This document shows positions 1 through 5,557 of a DNA stretch of 7,343 bases, piece after piece. The DNA lies in the NCBI GenBank assembly GCA_023426005.1, contig JAFABO010000038.1:1-7343 (forward strand), in the 5' to 3' direction. Source of the DNA: Bacillota bacterium (GTDB lineage: Bacteria > Bacillota > Clostridia > Acetivibrionales > DSM-1351). Made by a program: the position numbers and the translations under genes. The notes beneath the pieces were generated by a model, which saw only the letters and a list, made by a program, of their open reading frames with translations, did no database searches and was not told where the DNA came from. Numbering within the stretch: the stretch's first letter is position 1; each line of letters opens with the position of its first letter.

Positions 1-1317
1 CATCCTTAATGCTGATATTCACCAGGGGATCATTTGCAAAGGCTTTAAAAGCCAGGGCTTTATCTTTGGAGAAGGCAGCTTTTATAACAGTTTCCTGATT
101 TATAACATGCCTTATAACAAGGCTGTACACCTCATCCGGCAGCTGGCCTGCACTTACCGGCCTTATACTGTTTTGTGAGAATACGGCGTTGGTTTCCACT
201 ACCGCCCCTGAAGGCAGGCCACGTATCTGGCCCATATTGGGGAGGTTTACGTTTGTTACCAGCTCGCCCAAACCTACCAGGGCTTTAATCTGTTTTATCC
301 CTTCTTCACCGGAATGCTGTAGTTCCATTTGCTCTTCACCGCTCAGCAGGCGGCGGCTTTTTTCCATTTTATCCTTTAGCTCCTTAACTCTCCAGCTTAC
401 TGGAGTCAAACCAAAACCCCATTCCCCGGCGGTCTCCGGATCCTTCAGATACCATGGAGGGCAGAATTCCGCCAAATGCCTGTCGCCCGCGGCGGCAACA
501 AGTCCGTATCTTCTAAAGAGATCGAATTTTACTTTGTTAAGACTGTTGAAATAGCCGTTGCGTACGGCATCCGCTTCCACATCGATCGCAAAACCTTCTT
601 CGGCATATTTTTCTGTAAATTGCCTGTACAGCGCCAGCAGATCCTCACCCTGATACGCTGCACTATTGAGCCATGTAAAGTGGTTGATGCCTATTACATT
701 TACCTTTATTTCCTCTCTGTCTATGCCCCCTATCCCTCTCATATCTTTCAGCATTGCCGCCATAAGCTTTTGTGTTGAAAATACTTCATGGCAGCAGCCG
801 AAAGCTTTTATTTCCGGGAATACCTTATAGAGGGTTTTGGTACAGAGAGTCATGGGATTTGTATAGTTAATGACCCAGGCCTCGGGAGAATGTGCTTTTA
901 TGGCTTCTGCAATCTCTACGAACATTGGAATTGTTCTCAAAGCTCTTACAAGTCCTCCCGGTCCCACAGTATCGCCAACTGACTGATATATTCCGTACTC
1001 TTCCGGCAAATGGACATCTGAAGCCATCTCTTCAAAAGAACCGGGAAGGATGGATATTATTATGAAATCCGCACCGGTGAGCGCCTCTTTCAGAGTTTCC
1101 ATGGCTTTATACTGCCATTTTCCGGGTACATCTGCACGGGCTGAAAGCATGTTTCCTATTTTTCATTTGCTTTTGCTGCGTCCATATCAATATCGTACAG
1201 TCTCACCGTACCTGAAATCTCCTCATCCACGGCAAGATCCTTCATCAGGTTCCATGCCCAGCCTCTTGAACCTCCGCCGATATAGGCAATGTTTAGATTA
1301 TTTTTATCGTACTTCAT
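1..1317 (-). CDS. lplD: GH4 family glycosidase with CHEV motif, probable alpha-galacturonidase (LplD-like); frameshifted and 3'-truncated by window edge
   Basis: GH4 enzymes cleave glycosides by an NAD+- and Mn2+-dependent oxidation/elimination mechanism in the cytoplasm. After correction of one -1 frameshift, 439 residues are visible and the frame is open at base 1. Seen: the N-terminal Rossmann loop GGGSRGW (residues 14-20), an acidic strand end LYDID (40-44), the GH4 signature DTVGPGG (116-122), NYTNP (151-155), CHEV (176-179, bases 782-793) whose Cys and His should bind the metal, NHFTW (212-216), GDRH (278-281), and the late GLPSGAVVETNAVF stretch. CHEV is the motif reported for alpha-galacturonidases such as Bacillus subtilis LplD, whereas alpha-galactosidases and alpha-glucosidases carry other residues after CH. 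The start at 1317 is chosen for its GGAGGAG site. An ATG at 1371 overlapping the previous stop would add 18 residues but lacks a good site. It lies 53 nt after the GH10-like gene, probably in the same transcript. As read, the gene stops at a TAG (1158-1156) after 53 residues. Family assignment is very secure; specificity is inferred from one motif. Confidence 0.85.
1156..1163 (-). other. Frameshift site in the GH4 gene (run of five A followed by TAG)
   Basis: On the minus strand the frame reads GCA AAT GAA AAA TAG, ending the product at residue 53. Re-reading one base (a -1 shift in the A5 run at 1163-1159) gives GAA AAA ATA GGA and continues in a perfect GH4 frame for about 385 more codons with no further stop. 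One A missing from an original A6 run explains it. Causes could be a sequencing or assembly error, a recent inactivating deletion, or single-tRNA slippage on AAA before the stop. No classic X XXY YYZ heptamer in the zero frame is present, so programmed frameshifting is the least favoured. Confidence 0.9.
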
Positions 1318-1323
1318 TTTTAA

Positions 1324-1330
1324 CTCCTCC
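1324..1330 (-). promoter_or_regulatory. Ribosome binding site deciding the GH4 start
   Basis: GGAGGAG lies 6 nt before the ATG at 1317. This is the reason for preferring that start over the in-frame ATG at 1371, which overlaps the GH10-like stop as ATGA but is preceded only by CGGGCACTG. Confidence 0.85.
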
Positions 1331-1370
1331 ATATTCTTTAAGATTTTGATATTTAATTCCAGCAGTGTCA

Positions 1371-2897
1371 TCAGTGCCCGATTTTCAAATTGTCCGGCCT
1401 GCCCCCAAGCCTATGCCTCAGTGATTTGAGTCTGAAATACATCTCCCTGGGTACCTGGTCTTCAAACAGGAAAGGGCTGGTTTTCATAAAGCCCGGGTCC
1501 ATTGAATCCCACCAGGTCAGGGCCTTGATTTCGGGCCGGGCTGCTGCGATGGTGTAGAACTGTTCCATCCAATCAGCCTGAATATGTTCATTCCATGCCG
1601 AGTGCCAGCCTCCTTTTGTCAATCCGATCTGTGACTGGGGATCAACTGTACCGATATCATCAGTCTGGCCTCTTGTGTTTCCGCCTGGAACACCCATTTC
1701 AGTTATGTGGATGGGCTTTCCGAAACCTGCGTATACGTCAAGCAGACGATTTACGGCAACCATGTCCCTTGCCGGGAAGTACAGCTGTATTCCTGCCACA
1801 TCGAAATCAATGCCTTTTTCTATTGCGCGTCTGAAGAATTTCATGGGGGAAACAGGCTGGTCGAAAACAGGTCCGTAGCAGACAAATTTCCCCGCTACAT
1901 ATTCTGCAAACGGCAGGCAAACGTTTATGATTGAAGTCGCACCGGGATCGGTTTCACGTACCGTCTCACAGCAGATACGTGTAAGCTCCGTCAGCTGCTC
2001 CTGTGTAAAATTGAAGCAGTTTGCCCAGTCATGTGGTTCATTCATGGAATCCCAGACTTTTATGCGGCCTTTGTAACGGCCCACTGTCTTTTTGATTGTA
2101 TCCCTTGCAAACCCAGAGAGCTCCTCATAAGTTTTTGTAAACATCCACGCAGGATTCGTTTCCCTGTGTCCAAACCACAGTGGATGTCCTTTTGGTGTTA
2201 TACCATTGGCTTCACACCACTCCACCAATTCATCCCTTCTTTCAAAATCCAGTCGTCCCTCCTGGGGAGCCAGCTGGTAAGAATAGAAAGGTATTGTTGC
2301 GAAGTTGAAAAGATTTTTGAAATATTCCTCATGCCGGTCGTTTCCTGCATGCTTGAATATGTTGCAGCCTAGCATCAACTCAGGTCTCGGCTTTTCGGCC
2401 AGTTTTGCAAGTGCAGTTTCATAACACATTGCCTCAGCCGCCAGAACTGCATGTGACAGGGCCTTTAAACGGCAGTAGCCGGCATCTGCGCCTTTACCGG
2501 CCAATGAGTAATATTCCTTTGCCGCATCGAAATGTCCTCTTGCATATGGTGTTGGGATAATTTCCTTTGAAAATTTTTCAGCCTCCCAGAGATAGGATCC
2601 GATTGCTTCAGCAACAAAATCAAAAATTTTTCCGTCTGCAAAACCCGAGCTTTTATATCCCTCCCCGCGGTTGTGAGCCATTACCCATATGTTCCCATAG
2701 AGCGGCAGATTCACACGTCCGTGAAGCATAAAGGTCGGGCTTTCCACCTGGAGTTCAACAGTTCCGTCGTGTATAACAGTGCTTTTGCGGATGTCAGGTT
2801 CAAAATACATATCGCTTGCGTAAAGGGTGTTTAATATGTATTCCGGCATTGGTTGACCATTTGCATCCGTCATTTTTACTTTAACAAGTTTGCTCAT
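1371..2897 (-). CDS. Divergent cytoplasmic GH10-fold glycoside hydrolase (endo-xylanase-like)
   Basis: This is a 508-residue protein with no signal peptide, so probably cytoplasmic. Residues 1 to about 160 form an N-terminal region (beta-rich to about 75, then helical) not typical of small xylanases. Residues from about 175 to 495 read as a GH10 TIM barrel: GHPLWFG (237-243) in place of the usual GHTLVWH, WDSMNEP (282-288) with the acid/base Glu287, KGIDFDVAGIQLYFP (361-375), ITEMG (398-402) with the nucleophile Glu400, and TWWDSMDP (461-468). Both catalytic acids of a retaining GH10 are present. However, the canonical ENxMK glycone motif aligns with a stretch around AFATIPFYSY without the Asn and Lys, the second His of HTLVWH is Gly, and the QxH that supports the nucleophile is QLY (371-373). 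Beta-1,4-xylanase activity is therefore doubtful, and another beta-linked substrate is plausible. The start is fixed by AAAGGTGA (2912-2905), 7 nt upstream. The next gene follows after 53 nt. Fold assignment is strong; substrate is unknown. Confidence 0.85.
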   Translation of the reverse strand: MSKLVKVKMTDANGQPMPEYILNTLYASDMYFEPDIRKSTVIHDGTVELQVESPTFMLHGRVNLPLYGNIWVMAHNRGEGYKSSGFADGKIFDFVAEAIGSYLWEAEKFSKEIIPTPYARGHFDAAKEYYSLAGKGADAGYCRLKALSHAVLAAEAMCYETALAKLAEKPRPELMLGCNIFKHAGNDRHEEYFKNLFNFATIPFYSYQLAPQEGRLDFERRDELVEWCEANGITPKGHPLWFGHRETNPAWMFTKTYEELSGFARDTIKKTVGRYKGRIKVWDSMNEPHDWANCFNFTQEQLTELTRICCETVRETDPGATSIINVCLPFAEYVAGKFVCYGPVFDQPVSPMKFFRRAIEKGIDFDVAGIQLYFPARDMVAVNRLLDVYAGFGKPIHITEMGVPGGNTRGQTDDIGTVDPQSQIGLTKGGWHSAWNEHIQADWMEQFYTIAAARPEIKALTWWDSMDPGFMKTSPFLFEDQVPREMYFRLKSLRHRLGGRPDNLKIGH

Positions 2898-3118
2898 AAT
2901 TTTATCACCTTTCCTTTTTAATTTATATGTTGCATAAACTAATGAATTCTATATCAACTTGACCGCATAGTGCTACAGTTGTTTTATTCCTGGGGCTGAA
3001 GCACAATTCAACCGGCACAACTGTTCAGTTCAAGTACACATACTAACGTTGACATCAAACGCTGGAAAGACAGAAAATATAACCGCTCTGGGCATCCAGG
3101 ATTATTATTTTGTCATTC
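2898..3118 (-). other. 221-nt intergenic stretch between the two hydrolase genes; no firm signal
   Basis: No gene is supported here. Neither a strong terminator nor a convincing -35/-10 pair was found. Structure seen: a small palindrome AACTG-TT-CAGTT around 3019-3030, an 8-nt inverted pair ACAGTTGT/ACAACTGT about 35 nt apart on the minus strand, and a 4-bp hairpin CTGG-GCAT-CCAG near 3088-3099 too short to terminate. The gap is long for an operon, so a weak internal promoter or leader structure is possible but unproven. Confidence 0.4.
2905..2912 (-). promoter_or_regulatory. Ribosome binding site of the GH10-like gene
   Basis: AAAGGTGA, followed by T, lies 7 nt before the ATG at 2897. It matches the right half of the full AGGAGGTGAT complement to the 16S rRNA end, which supports this start. 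Confidence 0.75.
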
Positions 3119-5203
3119 TTAAATATATTTCAGCAAGCCCTCTGCCTCAGCGCACCAGCTGCCATCGTCCGGGAAACCCGGCAGGGGTTTCCCTCCGTCA
3201 CCCTCCCAGCCCGCGGCCATCATGGCCACAGCCAGCAGCAGACTGCCGTTGCCTGGCAGATAGAGAGGCAGGTCCTCCCGGTCTGCCTGGGAGTTATGAC
3301 CATTTAAAGCATAGGTGTTCTTAGGTTTATCCGCCAGCAGCAAATCCACCGCAAGTGATGTAAGGCCAAGTCTGGCACAGCACATGGCCATCATTGCAAA
3401 ATCCCAGCCCCACATGGAATCAAAATCCCAGCATTCAAGAACCCGTTTTAAAGTGTTTTCCATTATCTCCCTGTCCACCGTCTCTCCCGGGAGGACCCCC
3501 AGTGCTGCAAGCATGGAGGGGTGGTCATGGTTAAAAGGGGCTTTGGTGAAGGCCTCGGGACAGTTTTCATGGGCCAGATACACGCCGTCCTTTGCAGGAA
3601 GCACAGACAACTTTGCTGCTGCATCAAGATACCTGGGGTTTGGTTTCTCCCCCAGACGCAGCTGCCATTCCACAGCCGTCTTAAGCCCCCAGCGGAAATA
3701 TTCCAGCTCGTAGGCCGGGTTCATGGTGTCCTCGGGTGCATGTGTCTCCTGTGCAGGTATGAGAGGCGGGCCCATAACATATCTGCCGGTCTCGGTATCA
3801 TAATGCAGGAAGGAAACCATAAAATCGGCACTCTCCATTACAAGGCTGCGGTACTTTTTCAATGTTTCCATCTCCGGCCGGGCCCTGTAGCACAGCTCCG
3901 AAAGCATTATCGGATGGGGCTGCTGCCATACCAGAAGGACTCCTATGCCGGATGGCGCATTAAGCCCGCCGGGGTCACTCATCTTTGTCCATCTGGCACC
4001 TTCATATCCCTGATTTTCAGCATCCTTCCCCGCCTGGGGCAGTATCTTCAGATACCAGTCAAGACTCCGTTCCAGCAGCTGGGGTCTTCCCCAAAGTGTA
4101 AACTGCGCCGCATGCCAGTAGTGCATTTCCAGATGAAATTTCCCGTACCAGCTGTTGCAGGTGAGTCCTGTCTCAGCTGGAGGAGTAGTTCCGCTGCATT
4201 GGACTGCCGTCAGGTATTGCGAAAGAACTATTCTCCTTTCCAGTTCGCCAGCTCTGCTGTCGGAAGAGTTGACCAGCTGGACTACTCCTCCGCTGGTCCA
4301 GAATTTTTCCCAGTGAGTTGAGGAGCGGCTTTTGGTTTCATGAAAATCCCCTGGCATATTTGCAGGCATCTGGGCAGAAAAGCTGGCTGTAAAGCAAATT
4401 TCGCCCATATTCTCCGCCGGCGAAAGAGTGAATTGGTGGCAGCCTGTTTGCTCTATTCGTGCATGTGAACCAAATACAATGTCAACATAATACTCATCCC
4501 GGTCCAAAGTTCTCTTGATAATAACCCTGCCGGAACCGGAAAAAACAATTACACTTCTATGCGCTTCTTCCTGCACCCAATCCGATGCCTTTTTTTCAGG
4601 ACTTCCATATGGGAAGGCAAATACAACCTCCAGCCTTCCCGACCGGGCCAGATTTGAGCCCACACATGCGCTTACGGCATCAATTTCCGGGTCTGCACAG
4701 GTCTCCACCCTGACGCTTTCATTAAATACCGTAAAGTCGGATTGCAGTATACCCTGCCACAAGTCCAGTTTCTGCCTTGCATTCTTTATGTCTGACAGGA
4801 CTGCCGTCCTGTTGTTTTCCTTTAGGTTCAGCTTAATATTGCACAGGTTCAGACGGTGAGGATTTTCCCTCAGATTTTTAAACAGCTGCTCCTGACCTGT
4901 GTCATCTGCAGCATAGCCCACCAGCCTGCCATGGCTTTCATATTGTTTAAGCCGCAGTTTTGAATAATCCCTTTCAACCGGGAAGGAATGCCAGCCCCAC
5001 TGTGCCATTGTACACAGGGGAAAATATTCGTATTGTTCATAAAAGGTTTGAAGTCCTGTAATATCGGCGGTAAAAGCAAATTCGCCATTCCCCACAGTTA
5101 ATGGAGCTTTTGTATCCGGCGCTTCCAGTACCGGGCTGTTACGAGTAACCAATGCATATCTGTTTATCTTTTCTGAGTTATATTTGGAATCGGCCTTTTG
5201 CAT
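3119..5203 (-). CDS. Putative six-hairpin (alpha/alpha)6 glycosidase, GH65/GH95-like, family unassigned
   Basis: This is a 694-residue protein from the chosen ATG, without signal peptide or membrane segment, so cytoplasmic. The N-terminal 300 or so residues are beta-rich with an early LTVGNGEFAF (from about 34), resembling the super-sandwich domain that begins GH65 and GH95 enzymes (compare LGNG). The C-terminal half is helical and Trp-rich: NSWYGKFHLEMHYW (350-363) resembles the GH95 NxxMNYWP region, GYEGARW (399-405) resembles the GH65/GH95 GxxGARxPW region, and NPAYELEYFRW (495-505), HDHP (559-562) and GNGSLLLAVAMM (651-662) follow as in alpha/alpha barrels. Candidate catalytic acids include Glu359 and Glu401, but none can be assigned by eye. 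An in-frame TTG at 5263 would add 20 charged residues (714 total) but has no ribosome binding site, whereas the ATG at 5203 has one. The gene starts the enzyme block, 221 nt ahead of the GH10-like gene. It is probably a glycosidase (or phosphorylase) acting on the same imported oligosaccharide. Fold call is moderate; reaction unknown. Confidence 0.75.
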   Translation of the reverse strand: MQKADSKYNSEKINRYALVTRNSPVLEAPDTKAPLTVGNGEFAFTADITGLQTFYEQYEYFPLCTMAQWGWHSFPVERDYSKLRLKQYESHGRLVGYAADDTGQEQLFKNLRENPHRLNLCNIKLNLKENNRTAVLSDIKNARQKLDLWQGILQSDFTVFNESVRVETCADPEIDAVSACVGSNLARSGRLEVVFAFPYGSPEKKASDWVQEEAHRSVIVFSGSGRVIIKRTLDRDEYYVDIVFGSHARIEQTGCHQFTLSPAENMGEICFTASFSAQMPANMPGDFHETKSRSSTHWEKFWTSGGVVQLVNSSDSRAGELERRIVLSQYLTAVQCSGTTPPAETGLTCNSWYGKFHLEMHYWHAAQFTLWGRPQLLERSLDWYLKILPQAGKDAENQGYEGARWTKMSDPGGLNAPSGIGVLLVWQQPHPIMLSELCYRARPEMETLKKYRSLVMESADFMVSFLHYDTETGRYVMGPPLIPAQETHAPEDTMNPAYELEYFRWGLKTAVEWQLRLGEKPNPRYLDAAAKLSVLPAKDGVYLAHENCPEAFTKAPFNHDHPSMLAALGVLPGETVDREIMENTLKRVLECWDFDSMWGWDFAMMAMCCARLGLTSLAVDLLLADKPKNTYALNGHNSQADREDLPLYLPGNGSLLLAVAMMAAGWEGDGGKPLPGFPDDGSWCAEAEGLLKYI

Positions 5204-5207
5204 AACG

Positions 5208-5216
5208 TCCCCTTTT
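5208..5216 (-). promoter_or_regulatory. Ribosome binding site deciding the six-hairpin gene start
   Basis: AAAAGGGGA ends 4 nt before the ATG at 5203, with the GGGG core 5 nt away. The upstream in-frame TTG at 5263 is preceded by GGCAGATTAC with no Shine-Dalgarno match, so the shorter form is preferred. Confidence 0.65.
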
Positions 5217-5229
5217 ACCCTTTCAAGAA

Positions 5230-5244
5230 ATTTGCTTCGCAAAT
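5230..5244. repeat. Short inverted repeat ATTTGC-ttc-GCAAAT
   Basis: This is a perfect 6-bp stem with a 3-nt loop, 27 nt before the six-hairpin gene's ATG and inside the optional TTG-start extension. A hairpin here is easier to reconcile with an untranslated leader than with coding sequence. Confidence 0.6.
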
Positions 5245-5302
5245 CCGTTTCGCGCCTACTCAAGTAATCTGCCTATGCTACGCAAATTATCTTGTTCGCC
5301 AT

Positions 5303-5318
5303 GGGGGACTACTCCCCC
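5303..5318. repeat. G/C-run inverted repeat GGGGGA-ctac-TCCCCC
   Basis: This is a perfect 6-bp stem with a 4-nt loop in the leader of the enzyme block. It has no following T-run on the minus strand, so it is not an intrinsic terminator for the leader. It could stabilise mRNA or belong to a dispersed repeat family. Confidence 0.6.
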
Positions 5319-5439
5319 CTTCGACGGAGTTTACGCTCCTGAGCGCCCCCCCTTAAACCTGGAAGGGGATTCTCCTTTCCAAACCCCGAGTATAGAAATT
5401 TAATGTTTGAATTCTCTGGTGTACACATTCAAGCTCAGT

Positions 5440-5468
5440 ATTATAAGTGCCTCATTACTGTTCCAAAA
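5440..5468 (-). promoter_or_regulatory. Possible sigma-A promoter for the enzyme block
   Basis: A perfect -10 TATAAT lies at 5445-5440 on the minus strand. The best upstream matches are TTTTGG with a 17-nt spacer (5468-5463) or TTGGAA with a 15-nt spacer (5466-5461); neither is a good -35. It sits just after the terminator of the binding-protein gene, where a new promoter for the hydrolases would be expected. Confidence 0.4.
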
Positions 5469-5487
5469 GTTATAAATTCCTATACTC

Positions 5488-5517
5488 TTAAAAAGAATGC
5501 GGCTGAATCAGCCGCAT
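5488..5517 (-). terminator. Rho-independent terminator after the solute-binding protein gene
   Basis: Arms ATGCGGCTGA and TCAGCCGCAT form a perfect 21-nt palindrome (5497-5517). On the minus strand it is followed by TCTTTTT (5496-5490). It lies 40 nt past the stop of the binding-protein gene. The T-run is on the minus-strand side only, so it acts on this transcript. It would cut or reduce read-through into the hydrolase genes. Confidence 0.9.
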
Positions 5518-5557
5518 CCTTCATGTTATACATTTAATTAATCATAAGTACATCATA

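Larger units (their letters stand above)
5204..5487 (-). other. Long intergenic leader of the enzyme block with clustered hairpins
   Basis: This stretch holds no convincing gene. On the minus strand, after the terminator, come a possible promoter and then a G-run-rich block: hairpin GGAG/CTCC (5326-5339) or the alternative CGCTC-CT-GAGCG (5334-5345), hairpin GGGGGA/TCCCCC (5303-5318), and ATTTGC-ttc-GCAAAT (5230-5244), plus runs of seven (5346-5352) and six (5314-5319) G. An imperfect stem at 5361-5380 pairs better on the plus-strand RNA. The block differs in base use from the AT-rich flanks and looks like an inserted repeat or a structured mRNA leader. No known riboswitch was recognised. Confidence 0.5.

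Noticed and set aside
1050..1349. 99-codon plus-strand frame across the GH4 frameshift
   Set aside because: It is antisense to conserved GH4 coding sequence in both frames and carries no domain or ribosome binding site.
3041..3054. Catabolite-responsive (cre-like) site around AACGTT
   Set aside because: The minus-strand sequence differs from the TGWAANCGNTNWCA consensus at three fixed positions, so the match is too weak to call.
3521..4321. 266-codon open frame on the plus strand
   Set aside because: It lies wholly antisense to the six-hairpin gene, has no recognisable domain, shows low-complexity unusual composition and has no ribosome binding site. It is a shadow of the real gene.
5204..5263. 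N-terminal extension of the six-hairpin protein from a TTG start
   Set aside because: There is no Shine-Dalgarno site before the TTG, the segment contains a perfect hairpin, and a good site precedes the ATG at 5203.
5209..5387. G-quadruplex from minus-strand G-runs in the leader
   Set aside because: The four or more G-runs are separated by loops of 26 to over 100 nt and compete with C-runs that pair with them; simple hairpins explain the pattern better.
5403..5537. 44-codon plus-strand frame between the binding-protein gene and the enzyme genes
   Set aside because: It runs straight through the terminator palindrome, lacks a ribosome binding site and resembles nothing known.
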